DNA of 64,000 nucleotides, from positions 6,085,694-6,149,693 of the forward strand of contig OX465584.1 of assembly GCA_950022655.1 (NCBI GenBank), written 5' to 3'. Shown here one piece after another: positions 1-10,260 of the stretch; within the stretch, counting starts at the first letter, position 1, and every line of letters starts with the position of its first letter. The notes under the pieces are model-generated. The model worked only from the letters and a program-made list of their open reading frames with translations, did not search any database and was not told the DNA's origin. A program made the translations under genes and the position numbers. Source of the stretch: Alentia gelatinosa (Eukaryota > Annelida > Polychaeta > Phyllodocida > Polynoidae).

Positions 1-262
1 TAGGCGAAATATATTACTATGACAACACAGGCGGCCAGGGAACTGGAGGAGGGGAGGGGGGAGGGGCAGAGGGAGGTATAGGGTTACAGGGAGTGGCTTG
101 GGGTCATAAACAGGAGATTCTGTTCATATTGGACAAGTCTTTGATTCATGGGCCAGTCAGAGAAGGATAATACTATAATGAATTGTATCCCGATTTTCTT
201 TAATCATTTTATGAATGTTCATAATCAAAGACTTGAGCAAGTATACTGCCTAACCTTCAACA
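1..262 (+). repeat. Direct repeat, copy 1 (empty site)
   Basis: This stretch recurs in the same orientation at 4734-5462, with matching landmarks such as CTTTGATTCATGGGCCAG and ATGTTCATAATCAAAGACTT (the latter slightly changed in copy 2). Here the unit is uninterrupted; the second copy carries an insertion of about 490 bp. The short open frame inside it shows no family signature. It is either a segmental duplication or a dispersed repeat. Confidence 0.75.
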
Positions 263-298
263 CACCCTCTCACTCACTCCAGCGGGGTATACACTATA

Positions 299-612
299 AG
301 GCCTGGCGTCACCCCTCACGTAAGATCTCACACTCTCTAAGTCGCATTCCTTACAAGGTTCTCACTGCACTCTATGGGAGAAGAATTCTTAACGAATTAG
401 GCTTAGAACCTTGAGAAAACACTGGCACACAGTATTCCCACTAGGTGGCATCATTGAGATTATATGAATCTTTGGTTGCATTGAGAGGGGTGCTGGCGTC
501 TACCTTTTACGATAGAAATTGAACCTCCCGATATGGCACGATACAAAAAGCAAATACCGGAGACATATCGGGAAGGTACAAAATCGTAGACATATATATG
601 TCTAGACATTGA
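299..612 (+). mobile_element. Family A MITE, 3'-truncated, with nested family C element
   Basis: It begins TA|AGGCCTGGCGTC, the family A terminus, and resumes after the nested element with ACGATAGAAATTGAACCTCC and the family's internal motifs (CCCGATATGGC, AAATCGTAGACATAT). It loses similarity near 612, so the right terminus is missing. Other A copies are at 7180, 13429, 19673, 28447, 32664 and 55762. Confidence 0.8.
311..492 (+). mobile_element. Family C foldback element inserted in family A
   Basis: The element starts ACCCCTCACGTAAGATCTCA and ends GAGAGGGGTG. It is flanked on both sides by CTGGCGTC (303-310 and 493-500), an apparent 8-bp target-site duplication of family A sequence; read as 7 bp, the element termini become CACCCCTC/GAGGGGTG. 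A 7-8 bp duplication suggests hAT-type mobilisation. The copy has lost most of its right arm compared with those at 15147 and 61391. Confidence 0.75.
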
Positions 613-2865
613 ATTGTACAGAATCTCATCAGGCTTTGCCTCAGGAAAACACCCTGTGAGGTACATCAATCCCATCGTGTGAATCCCACTTGAGCTGAAC
701 TTCTACAAATGTAACCAAAGACGTACGCTGGTACTGGGCGTACACTGTACTCAACACGCGTTAAGTCCAGTGACCAGCGGCGTTGCCTGTGTCGACTGGT
801 ACCCAGCTGACAGTATAAAGACAGGGTGTGCCTGCCGGGTACCGCAGCTGGTGCGCGCTGTGCATGACGGGAGCACTTTAAAGACGCGCTAACCGGCTTC
901 CGGTGCGTCAGCCAATCCGCTCTCACGCCGCTCTACACCCTACACGGCACATAGCTATTGTGGTGTGGGGGCGGCCATCTTGCCCTCGACGCTAAACAAG
1001 ACAACAGTTCACAGGTGAAGTTATTGAGAATGTCTGGAAAGGACCTATAATGGTTGACTGGACGTAAAATCAAACCAAACAAACAAACAAACAAAAAATA
1101 CACAGGTGAAGTTATCAACGGATTTAAACAAATATATTTTGAGTCTTAACCTCGTAACACAACTGAATAAACCCTTTTCCGCTTGGCCTACCTGATCTGG
1201 TTATACACAACACAATGCCAGGGATGGGCACTATACCTATCTTTACCTATGAAGAAATGCAGTTAGGGGGTTGAGAATCTGTACTCGTACTCTCATTGGT
1301 GAAATGTCTGTTGCGGAGATGCATAGGAATCTACAAACCTTGGACAGAAGAAGAAGTTATCTAAAGTTGTTATATCTGCAGGTTTTGAGAATGTGCACAA
1401 CACAAGCGGAACATAAAACTAAAGAGACCAAGAACTGCTTTTTTTAAACGCAGTCCGATTTATATAGGGATGGCCGATTGGAACAATTTACCATTAGAAA
1501 TTCAAAATGAGAATTTGAGAAGTTATAAAAGGTATATAAAATCAAAGTTTTAAGTAAAGCTTGACTAATGGAATGGTTAGGTTTGTCTAAATCTAACACC
1601 TTTACAGAAAGCACGACGTAGATAACTATCTCATCCACATCATATCATCTTTATTATAATCACATTGTATATAATAAATTTTCTGTTATGAAGAAATTAC
1701 TGATAGATCAATTGTCACTATTAGCAGGGATGGTCAGAATATCTGCTATACAGAGACCATCGTATGTACCCTTTTACAGTACAATAAAAAAAAGGGGAAA
1801 AAAAGAAGAAATAATCAAACGTCAAGTTTAGACAACCCTACTGTGTATCAGCAGCAATATCTTGTTGAAAACAGCAGCCTTAAGCGCTCACACTCACCGT
1901 CAAAGGGGCTGTTCCGTTTGGCCGAATTCTCAGCCGAAATATGATTCAGATTTATTTTTCTACTACCATCGGTGTAATGGAACACCATAACTTGGTGAGA
2001 TTTGTGTTGCTGTTGGATGCCTTCAGATGCAAAGTTCCATTATCCTTTGGCTGTCCAAAGTAGGTATCTAGTGCACCCATTTCCCGCTAGGTTTCCTTAT
2101 TGGTGTTCACTTCTGGTGTCTGATTGCAACAACTTGAGGGGCATGACCTTGACCCCTGGCTTGTTTACTCAGAGTGAATATTCCTAGGAATGTGGAGTAA
2201 AAGGGCAAATACATGTTGCATATCATGGTTATTCTGAAAAAAATGCAACTATAACTGTAATCGAGCCATGTTATAGTCTACAGGACCAGAATTGCTGACC
2301 TACTTGCAGTGCAATCGAGGGAAGTCTGAGAACATTTTCGGTTACTATCGGGGGTGTCAGAATCGGAACAGATGCCCCCAGATACATAGTGAAGGTTTTA
2401 GTCCTGTATTCACCAATAATCATCAAAAGATTGTTGCTTATTCTGCCAGGATCAGGCTGACAACTAGGGATGTCGGCAAAGATGGAATAGGCCCTTAAGG
2501 CGCACACTGCTAGACCATAATGAACGATAGAACGACAATTATTGATGGATTATAACAACAGCGGTTGTCCCCCGACTACAGTGGCGCTATCTTACAATCT
2601 CCTGGTGGATGATAGCGGAACTAACAATCACTGTGTGCCCTATATCCTAGGGGCATATCGGGCACTACTACCGGACCTGGTTTCAAATGTTTTCCCCTCA
2701 AAAACTAAAAATTCATCTATACTGCATATATATCTATTTTCCTTTATGCTATCCTCGTTTTCATTTATCACGATGAATTTATCGGTAACCACAGACCAGT
2801 TTTATGACATCTGATATTGATTAATCCATATTCACAGTCACTATAAACCCATTATAAGATGTAAG
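613..2865. other. No gene recognised
   Basis: The first part (to about 690) resembles sequence near 11750-11825, including GTGTGAATCCCACTT. A short CAAA-type simple repeat lies at about 1070-1100. Open frames here are short, lack motifs and overlap on both strands. Nothing else was recognised. Confidence 0.5.
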
Positions 2866-3142
2866 TCACTGAGTGAAAACTTCTACCCTCGACGATTATT
2901 TGATACCGATGCACAGTCTGTGGCACCACCGACAGACTTTTAGGGGAACTAAATAAATCTCCGCCATTTTCGTCGGCCAACGGAAACGGTTTCCATAGGC
3001 CTGTTTCCATAGGCCGACGAAAAGGGTGTAGAATTTTTGAGTTACCCAGAAAGTCTGTCGGTGGTGCAGCTAACAGTGCGTCAGTAATGAAAAATCGGTG
3101 ATGGTAGTAGATTTCACTGAGTAACCAAGCTTTCACTCAGTG
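2866..3142. mobile_element. Family E foldback element
   Basis: The ends CACTGAGTGAAA and TTTCACTCAGTG are inverted. Inner arms also pair: CACCACCGACAGACTTT against AAAGTCTGTCGGTGGTG, meeting near GTTTCCATAGGC. The motifs (CGTCGGCCAACGGAAAC, GATTATTTGATACCGATG) recur at 7.9, 22.9-23.6 and 63.3-63.9 kb. The whole unit could form a long hairpin. Confidence 0.75.
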
Positions 3143-3191
3143 GTGGGTGGTGCCACATTGCATAATCTAAGCAGAAAAGGTCGTAGGTCAG

Positions 3192-3345
3192 TTCACAAGC
3201 TGGGTCGTTTCCATTGACCGATTCTGGGTCAGCAGTGCCAAAAGTCGGTCGGTGGTACCAGACTGTAGATCGGTGACGGGACATCGGCAAATGGAAACGG
3301 GCCTTATTCGCCACTGATCTGCAGTCAGGAACCACTGATGCCAGA
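3192..3345. mobile_element. Family E fragment
   Basis: It contains GTTTCCATTGACCGATT, CGGTCGGTGGTACCAGACTG, AATGGAAACGGGCCTTATTC and GATCTGCAGTCAGGAACCAC, all diagnostic of family E termini. It is disordered and lacks a clean pair of ends. Confidence 0.6.
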
Positions 3346-3659
3346 TTGCTGAGACTCTTAATAGTCTCCTTTAACAATCCCACTGCACATAACATGTTTC
3401 AGGACAAATAGTCATCCTCAAATTTGTCTAGTTTCCTGAATTTGAGAATCTCTTGTATTAATAACTTATCCCCTTGATGGGTTCTATTATGTGAGATTGC
3501 ATTTGCATATCCCTGGAATCATAGCTGACAAAATAGCCCCTCTCTCCCCATCTCTTCTGGAAACAGTCCCATGTATTCTACTCATACACTGATGACGTAG
3601 TGCACATGTAACACTCTTCCACGCACTGCACATATTTTAATGACGTATTAAGCCCCTCT

Positions 3660-3910
3660 CATGCGGATTTCTCGCTCCCGGCCGACACTCTCCACACACT
3701 CTCCAGACACATTCTTAGTGCTCACTTTGCATATCGAGCACCATTAGCGGCTGACGAGCTGTCGTCACGTGATCAGATTTATTATCACGTGGTCCGCAGC
3801 GCCTATGACGTCACAGGGAGCTGTATACTGACTCGGAGTGGCTCTTGGGGCTCATTGGAGCCGTAGTGAGTGGCTCTGAGCCCCTCTCCTAGTGTCAGCG
3901 TGGTTAAAGG
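3660..3910. promoter_or_regulatory. Promoter-like CpG-rich segment with E-boxes and CRE
   Basis: A locally CpG-rich stretch holds two CACGTG E-boxes (3766-3771, 3786-3791) and a perfect palindromic CRE TGACGTCA (3806-3813). Such clusters are typical of metazoan core promoters. No first exon with a clear splice donor was identified, so transcription direction is unknown. Confidence 0.4.
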
Positions 3911-3925
3911 TCGTTCTGCTTTCTA

Positions 3926-4006
3926 AGGCCTGGCGTCCACCTACTACGATAGAATAAATAGACCTCCCGATATGGCGCCGATTAAAAAAGCAAATATCGG
4001 AGACAT
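3926..4006 (+). mobile_element. Family A fragment (left end)
   Basis: It begins TA|AGGCCTGGCGTCCACC followed by TACTACGATAGAATAAATAG and family A internal sequence up to GGAGACATATACATT, then stops abruptly. Confidence 0.75.
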
Positions 4007-4115
4007 ATACATTTACACCACTGTCCGATTATTCTGATCTCTGTAGGGATGAGAACTACTTTTTTGTCATTTACCACTTGGCAAGTGATAAGTATTAACC
4101 GAGGTTGTGATTTTT

Positions 4116-4315
4116 AGGCCCGGCGTCCACCTACTACGATATGGCTCCGATATGGTCTACGATGCACCTCCCGATAAAAAATCAAAATCGTGTCGGAAGG
4201 TCATCTAATATCGGGGCAGCTGACCACGTTTCTGCGATTAGGCACTGAAAAGAAACCCTAACGATGCCTTGTGGATTGGCATGTGTAGACATATGTCTAC
4301 GATTTTGCACATATA
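4116..4315 (-). mobile_element. Family A fragment (opposite end)
   Basis: It begins AGGCCCGGCGTCCACC and continues with the reverse-strand subterminal order (GATATGGCTCCGATATGG, GACCACGTTTCTGCGATTAG, GTCTACGATTTTGCAC). Similarity ends near 4315, so one terminus is missing. Confidence 0.75.
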
Positions 4316-4480
4316 TGTTTTTGTATACTTCCATGATCGGTTTGTTTACACTCCCTAAAATAACCTGTTTTCATGTATAGGTGAGCCCACAACCCAAGCT
4401 TCCAGGACTGATGTTTGTAGGTGTAGTAGAGCTTCCCTGCACACTGGCGATCAGCCCGCCACCTCAGAACAGCATCACTA

Positions 4481-4572
4481 GACTGGCTCCAGTCCCTGCA
4501 TCCTATGGCTACCCTCCTCGCTGGTAGACTGGCTCCAGTCCCTGCATCCTATGGCTACCCTCCTCGCTTTGA
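4481..4572 (+). repeat. 46-bp tandem duplication
   Basis: GACTGGCTCCAGTCCCTGCA at 4481 recurs at 4527 with identical downstream sequence (TCCTATGGCTACCCTCCTCG). This is two complete copies in direct tandem. Confidence 0.9.
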
Positions 4573-4640
4573 TACAGGGACTGGTACAATCGGCAATGGT
4601 GTTGATTTCTGGTGCCGTTTAGCTCCAGTATTCCCAATAC

Positions 4641-4687
4641 TCTCCAAACAGATATCCTGGCTACTGGTCAGGATATCTGCTTGGAGA
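4641..4687. repeat. Inverted repeat with 19-bp arms
   Basis: TCTCCAAACAGATATCCTG pairs with CAGGATATCTGCTTGGAGA around a 9-bp loop, with one mismatched position. It is not part of a recognised element and is followed directly by the second direct-repeat copy at 4734. Confidence 0.7.
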
Positions 4688-4733
4688 TTGATACCCTCTC
4701 ACTTTGATCTAAATTGGGTCACAGTCAGGAGCA

Positions 4734-5462
4734 GGCGAAATTTATTGCTATGACAACACAAACGGCCAGGGAACTGGAGGAGGGGAGGAAGAAGGGGAAG
4801 AGGAGGTATAGGGTTACAGGGAGCTACTTGGGGCCAAAAACAGGAGATTCTGGTCATAGTGGACAAGTCTTTGATTCATGGGCCAGCCAGAGAAGGATAC
4901 ATACTATAATGAACTTTATTCTCATTTCAAATAATAGAAAACTACAATATTACTCGTAATGCAACCAAAGTGAGGTTGAAGACCCAATGGTAATAGATAT
5001 ATGAACTCGCCACTGTATTAGGGTAGCAAGTTATGGAGTTTGATCAATAAGGAAACCCAATTATTACCCAGGGGAGAGTTGTACAAATCGAGAATCAAAG
5101 AGGAACTTATAGGTATAACCTGATGCTATATATTTTTTTTTTTGAGAGGAGACCTAATTTGGGCCGTTTTTTTTTGTTTTTTGTTTTGGATATACTTCTT
5201 GAATGATCAAAAGATTGTTTGATGTCATAATACTTATTCTTACTAGTAATTAGTTTCTAATGTAGTGTATTATAGAATATATGTATATGTCCTGTGTTGT
5301 AGTGTATCGTGTCTAGTATTTATACTTGTCTTTTGTATGTTACCCAGTTGACATATGTCAGGAAGAACGCCAGTAGGCGATTGCTAATGTCGTTAAGCTT
5401 ACTGAATAATAAAAAAAAAAAAATTAAAGAATGTTCATAATAAAAACTTGAGCAAGTCTACA
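4734..5462 (+). repeat. Direct repeat, copy 2 (interrupted)
   Basis: It matches 1-262 up to about 4930 and resumes at about 5428 with AATGTTCATAATAAAAACTT. The intervening sequence is a retrotransposon tail. Divergence from copy 1 is modest, including small indels in the GGAGGGGAGG tract. Confidence 0.75.
4931..5427 (+). mobile_element. Non-LTR retrotransposon 3' end, poly-A tailed
   Basis: The insert ends in an A-rich tail (GAATAATAAAAAAAAAAAAA). Just upstream is GGAAGAACGCC..TGTCGTTAAG, a motif shared in reverse orientation with inserts at 6511 and 8756. No reverse-transcriptase motifs are present, so only the 3' region was inserted, as expected for 5'-truncated LINE copies. The undisturbed target is visible at 195-225. 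Confidence 0.6.
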
Positions 5463-6510
5463 GCATCACGTGTACCTCGGCCACTGCTCCCGGCTAAGGA
5501 CGACCATTGATAGTTCACCTTTATCATCAGCAAATCAAATGTCCTCCAGACAGCTCATACAATACCAGCCTCCACTGACCTTTTTTTGTTTGTTACGCAC
5601 TACTTGTCGCTATGAAGGCTCTGGGCTATTTTTAAATCTGGCCCATTTTATATCTTCATTTTCGCTAGAGGCATGTGCAGGGAGATTTTTTTGCCATTGT
5701 CCGAGTTAGGTGAGGCATGTTGTGACATGGGATGTGTTCAATGGGTCGGTTGTTGATCTTGCATCGTCTAATCAGAATTAAGGTTACATTTTCTATATTT
5801 TCTATTTTTTATATTTTCACAAGCAAGTCACTAGGTAACATATTCGTAGGAACAAAGTTTACATGGTGTATTTTCTGTAGATGACTGCATTAATTAGAAT
5901 TTGGAAATGATGAAAATGTAGAAATGAACCAAATGAAAGATTCCTACATATTCATCATTTCAGTCGTATTCATAAGAAAAAAAACATCTATCATCGGAAT
6001 CAACTTAAAATACCAAACAAGATATGAGTCAATCAAACCGACAATAAAATATATTTTGATTGAAATTCACGCCAATAGAACACTTTTGACACACAGAGAA
6101 AATCCAATCTTAGTGCATATTAAAACAAAGGAAGGTCACGCTTGGATGAAGTATCAATCAGTGAACCGTAACCGGCAGACACGCTGGGGCCTTGCCTCAT
6201 AAAAAATGAGTCCTGTGAAAATGTCATATTATGCAGAAAGGAATTCTAGAAAAGTATGGCTCCGTTTCCCTCACAGAAAATCATGCGATTTTTCTAGTAA
6301 GTGATGCTCATTTTGTGTCACGATAACCTGGAGAGAGGACAAGAAGTTTACACGGTGTTTTACCACTAATTGTAGCACTTTCTACCTTTCCAGAGTTAAA
6401 TTAGGGTTAATTTAGAGCAGGCTATGCACAAGCTGGCTCAGTGGTGCAGTGCCTGCATTTTCAGATCTTCAGAGAAATGTTTCTCACGGACAAAATAACC
6501 TCAACAAAAC
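5463..6510. other. No gene recognised
   Basis: A/T-rich sequence with short open frames of unremarkable composition, including a lysine-rich one at 5924-6202. No repeat family or motif was recognised. Confidence 0.4.
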
Positions 6511-6700
6511 CTTTTTTAAATTTTTTTTTATTCATAAAACAAGCATAACGACATATAATTCACCCGACAAGGGCGTTCTTCCATTACAAGCCGGAAACAG
6601 GACACAACAGGACAAACAGGACTAACAATACATAGAATGATGCAAAAGCGCATTCCTGAACTACAATCTTGTATCGGTTTTTGATCTTTTTATCGTTGTA
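6511..6700 (-). mobile_element. Non-LTR retrotransposon 3' end (minus strand)
   Basis: On the minus strand it reads TAATGGAAGAACGCCC, a TGTCGTTATG motif, then GAATAAAAAAAAA and a further A/T tail. This matches the ends at 5427 and 8756. The upstream (5') limit is uncertain and no coding remnant is visible. Confidence 0.55.
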
Positions 6701-7179
6701 CTAGCTCCTAAGCTATGTTAAGCTTACTAAAATATAAAGAAGGAATTCTTGATCTTATGATCAGTGCTGGTTAGAATTTTCCTGTAGATCTATGAAATTT
6801 AGTCTATAGGTATGTCAGATTATTATTAGTACCCTTCGCCCCAAATATCTTCTAATTTGAATAAGTTTTAGCATCTGAAAAAAATAAGTCATGACTAGTA
6901 TCAAATGGTGACCATTTGGGTGATTATTTCACGTGTGATTAGTAGCGATCCTTAGCGATCATCCCCACTGAAAAACACCCAAATCACCCCCAACGGTCGC
7001 ATCTCAGCATGAGGCTGAGATCCCCAAAGATCATCACAACTGAAAAACAATTTGCCCTTCAAACAGTCGCTATTAGCGATCGTCACTACTGAAAAATACC
7101 CCGCTGTTATAGCCTGGTAGTTTTCAGCACCATTTTATCACAACCAAGTCTCTGCACTTTAGGGAAACATATTCAATTA
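6701..7179. other. Unclassified; short internal repeats
   Basis: At about 6930-7130, degenerate repeats alternate GCGATCATCACNACTGAAAAA with AAACAGTCGC/AACGGTCGC-type sequence. They could be the remains of an unrecognised element. Nothing coding was seen. Confidence 0.35.
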
Positions 7180-7464
7180 AGGTACGGCGTCCGCCTACTT
7201 CGATAGAAATTTAGACCTACTGATTTGGCACTGATGCAAAAAGTCAATATCGGAGACATATCAGGAAGGTGTAAAATCGTTGACATATGTCTAGACATTC
7301 CAATCCACCATGCATCATAAGGTTTTTTTTATCCGTGCCTAATCGCAGAAACATGATCAACTGCCCTGATGTTAGGTGACCTCCCGACGCAATTTTCATT
7401 TTCTATCGGGAGGTACATCGTAGCCCATATCGGAGCCATAACGTAGTAGGTGAATGCCGGACCT
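7180..7464 (+). mobile_element. Family A MITE, complete
   Basis: The termini AGGTACGGCGTCCGCCTACT and AGTAGGTGAATGCCGGACCT are imperfect inverted repeats, each bordered by TA. It is about 285 bp with no coding capacity. Subterminal motifs GACATATGTCTAGACAT and ACATGATCAACTGCCC are shared by all A copies. The TA borders suggest a TA target, but the copy at 13429 shows TAA on both sides. Confidence 0.8.
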
Positions 7465-7467
7465 TAT

Positions 7468-7872
7468 AAAGCCGAATGCCCATCTGCCGATCAAGGGTTG
7501 AACAATTGGTTCGCAAATCGTATAGGAGTCGGTGAACTTGTCTCGGGCAAATTACGTAATACCTCGGCCCATGTCGGCCATCCAATCAAAGGCCATTTAC
7601 CAACGTTCCGTTCTCGGCAACTAGATTTATCAACATGTTGATAAACTTTTCACCCCCGATTTTGGAACATAGAAACCACAACTTGTCAGTGCCAATAGGA
7701 CGTCTGAAGGAGATGCTTCACTAATTGGTGGCTCACCCTTGCCTAGCTGTCCTACATTTACTGACTACGGCCGCCTCCATTATGATGGCTTGGCTGAAAC
7801 AAATAACCGTCCGTTTGTCGCCGACAAAGGTACATAAATGTTCCGAAATCGGTAGTTGGGCATTGGCCTTTA
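7468..7872 (+). mobile_element. Family O MITE, complete
   Basis: The ends AAAGCCGAATGCCCATCTGC and CGGTAGTTGGGCATTGGCCT are inverted repeats of the family also seen at 23109 and 47439. A central palindrome TTATCAACATGTTGATAAA lies at about 7627-7645. A subterminal GTCGCCGACAAAGGTACA is conserved between copies. There is no transposase. It directly abuts the family A copy on its left. Confidence 0.75.
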
Positions 7873-8065
7873 TTGAGAGTCTATGCCATACCGCGTTTAC
7901 TTCACGAATGTTTCACTATAATTACTACCATTCACCCTCTCCGATTTTTTCTTATCCCGACGTACAGTCGGTGGCACCACCGATTGACTTTTAGGGCAAC
8001 TAATATATAATCGTTGCCATTTTCGTCGGCCAATATAAACAGGCTTCTACCTCTTATAGCGACGG
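7873..8065. mobile_element. Family E fragment
   Basis: It contains CGTACAGTCGGTGGCACCAC, CGATTGACTTTTAGGGCAAC and ATTTTCGTCGGCCAATATAA, which match one arm of the 2866-3142 foldback. Family O appears to have split this E copy, as at 22.9-23.6 kb. Confidence 0.6.
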
Positions 8066-8109
8066 TGTAAAAATCAGAGTACTACCAGAAACGAGTATCT
8101 CCGAACACG

Positions 8110-8608
8110 AGAAGTAAACTTCCCTCACTCAAGTGCGTGGGAATTTCCCACGCCGTGTCACGTGGTCAAGAGGACCCCATCACGTGACCAAATCGACGCG
8201 CGTCTCACCCCGCGGGGGCATTTCCCGCTAGGGGGCGGCACAGAGAGTAGTTCACAGAGGGTGCGCTAGGTGGCGCGGTGGCGGGTACAAGGAGCTTAGA
8301 GATGGCCAGGAGGCGGGGTACAGATGATCAGAAGTAGGGTAATTAAACACGGTGTTAATCACCTAATCACCCACTTACCGACTACCAGGCGCGCACTCCT
8401 TACACTGCCCGGCTCGGCCCGCTAATCCCACCCTTTGATGTAGTTTATCCTGCATTGTGAGGCTGTTTTAAAGAGTTTACAGAGTGAAAAAGGATTGAAG
8501 ATCCCCCGCTTGTGTTCTTCAGCCCCGCCGGAGGTTTTCTTCTTCCTCAGTGGAGCTCACGGATGATCGGAGGCGGGATTCAGAGAATTCGGATCTGACG
8601 GAGAGACG
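8110..8608 (+). promoter_or_regulatory. CpG-island promoter with E-boxes and two CTCF-like motifs
   Basis: A GC- and CpG-rich island contains CACGTG at 8159-8164 and 8181-8186. Two sequences at 8224-8240 (CCGCTAGGGGGCGGCAC) and 8261-8280 (GCGCTAGGTGGCGCGG) resemble the CTCF core CCASYAGRKGGCR, in the same orientation. It ends in a candidate first coding exon with a good donor, suggesting plus-strand transcription. Promoter status is inference. Confidence 0.45.
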
Positions 8609-8645
8609 ATGTGGCTGCAGGCGGTGTCCCGGCCAAGCGTCAAGT
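8609..8645 (+). CDS. Candidate first coding exon of an unknown protein
   Basis: An ATG at 8609, in the context GAGACGATGT, opens 12 codons reading MWLQAVSRPSVK. It is followed at 8646 by GTAAGTG, close to a consensus splice donor (AAGT|GTAAGTG). The basic, hydrophobic peptide with Arg and Lys but no acidic residues would suit a mitochondrial targeting start. It sits immediately downstream of a CpG island. No second exon was found in this window, where the downstream sequence is satellite and retrotransposon. A chance open frame beside a chance donor is a real alternative. Confidence 0.25.
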
Positions 8646-8684
8646 GTAAGTGTATGTTGAAGACACATACACGCCGTTTAAGGA

Positions 8685-8755
8685 CACACCCCGTTTAGGG
8701 ACCCGCCCTGTGTGAGGGGGCACCTCGTGTAAGGGATCACCTCGTGTAAGGATTT
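8685..8755 (+). repeat. Short-period tandem repeat, left part
   Basis: Repeats of GTGTAAGGGRTCACCYC-type units (about 17-19 bp). The array is interrupted at 8756 by a retrotransposon tail and continues at 9065. Confidence 0.75.
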
Positions 8756-9064
8756 TTTAATTTTTTTGTATTCAATGTAAAAATTAACGACGTACAAAGT
8801 TCACCACCCAGGGGTGTTCTTCCATTTCCAGGTCACATATAAGAAAATCAGAGGACAGACAGTTACTAAACAGTGGACACACACACACAGTTAATGGTAC
8901 ATAGACAATACAGGACCAATTACATTAATCCGCATATCACTGTTCTGATGAACTTATTTTGTTTAGTTTTATAACATTCAAATAATAGCTTATTAATCAT
9001 CTTCTATAACTATAGACATTAATATTTCCTTAATGTTGGATTTGAAGGCATCTCCTGCTGGAAT
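8756..9064 (-). mobile_element. Non-LTR retrotransposon 3' end splitting a satellite
   Basis: On the minus strand it reads GGAAATGGAAGAACACCCC, GTACGTCGTTAA and ends in GAATACAAAAAAATTAAAAA. This matches the tails at 5427 and 6511. It lies between two parts of one tandem array (8685-8755 and 9065-9240), so the insertion postdates the array. Confidence 0.65.
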
Positions 9065-9240
9065 CATTTGCAGCTAGTGTAAGGGTTACCCTGTGAAAGG
9101 GCCAACCCTGTGTAAGGGGGCACCTCGTGTAAGGGGTCACCCAGTATAAGGGATCACCCTGTGTAAGGACCCTCATCCCGTGTAGGGGGTCATCCCATCT
9201 AAGAGGTAACCCCGTGTAAGGGGTCACCCCGCACGACGCA
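9065..9240 (+). repeat. Short-period tandem repeat, right part
   Basis: About nine degenerate units of GTGTAAGGGGTCACCCC continue the array at 8685-8755. Open frames across it read low-complexity Pro/Gly/Thr-rich peptides and are not genes. Confidence 0.75.
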
Positions 9241-9254
9241 TAAAAGGGTAGCAT

Positions 9255-9755
9255 TGCCAGAAGTGGTTATCAACTTTAAGGATGCAATGTCAGCAGTTGT
9301 TCGGTTCATGCAATCTTGTAGAATTGATGACTTACCATCAGTTTGCAGAGGGTATTGCCATATTGCTCACTCTTCACTCGTAGTGTTTGTAAAACGCTCC
9401 GCTAGTCTGTCTGTATGTCACCCGATGTAGATCTTGGTGAGTGTTGTTGTTGTATCGATCGATTTTGCATATTTAATCTATTTAAAATGTATCATGTGAA
9501 TGCTCCACGTTAGATACTTCGATATCTTGTTATCAAACACATTTAGTCATTACGGGAGGCTTATAGAACGTCTGGGATTTCATGAATCAGTAGCAGTCCG
9601 CCATTCTAAAATTCTTCGCCCAGACAAGTGCTTTGATGTTTCTGCCAATCAGATTGCATTATTTCTTCAAAGCATGCAGTCTGTATCGTAAAGCATGCAG
9701 GTTAAACTCAAAGGGTGCAGTCTGTTATTTAAGGTGTGCAGTCTGTCAGCATCCT
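9255..9755. other. No gene recognised
   Basis: Ends with three loosely repeated GCAGTCTGT phrases (about 9675-9745). No motif or repeat family was otherwise identified. Confidence 0.4.
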
Positions 9756-9960
9756 AGGTCACCAGTACAAAGGTACACGATCTAAGCAGCAATCTGGGTG
9801 CAGTAAGTGTAGCCCTGTGGAAACAGAAGGTATTTACACTGGGTTTGTGCACCCCGTATGTCACCTAGGTGTGGTACGGATATAAATACGACATGGGTAA
9901 GAGCGGGCCGTATGTGTAGGACATACTTCCACAGGTAAATAATGATAATAAGGAGAGCAA
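9756..9960 (+). mobile_element. Family K second-module fragment
   Basis: CCCGTATGTCACCTAGGTGT..CGACATGGGTAAGAGCGG..GTATGTGTAGGACATAC matches the family K module at 49480-49575. GTACAAAGGTACAC and TATTTACACTG match about 59150-59225. The framing inverted repeat is degraded (CAGGTAAATAATGATAATA at the right). Confidence 0.6.
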
Positions 9961-10089
9961 CAGTTTAACCTCTAAATCAGCAACAAGTTCAAAGACGGAT
10001 CCACATCACTTAGTATCTAAACTCAAACTACTCCCCAGCGTCCCTTTTACAATGTATTCCCTTCTTTTAAACTAAATCCTTGCTACTTA

Positions 10090-10260
10090 ACTAAATCTCG
10101 TGTCTCGCGAGACGAGATCAAAGTAGACGCTTGGCAGACGCGCAGTCAATCTCCCCCACAATTCCCGGCAAACCCAAAACGAGGCTGGCTACACGCAGCC
10201 TCTTATTAATGTTTCACTCTCCAATCGTTTTACTAATATCGACGCACGCAATTTCTTGTA
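10090..10260. promoter_or_regulatory. TCTCGCGAGA palindrome in CpG-rich segment
   Basis: A perfect TCTCGCGAGA at 10103-10112 matches the palindromic motif bound by BANP and found in many CpG-island promoters. The surrounding 150 bp has several CpGs (GACGCGCAG, ATCGACGCACGC). No transcript start or exon is evident. Confidence 0.35.
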
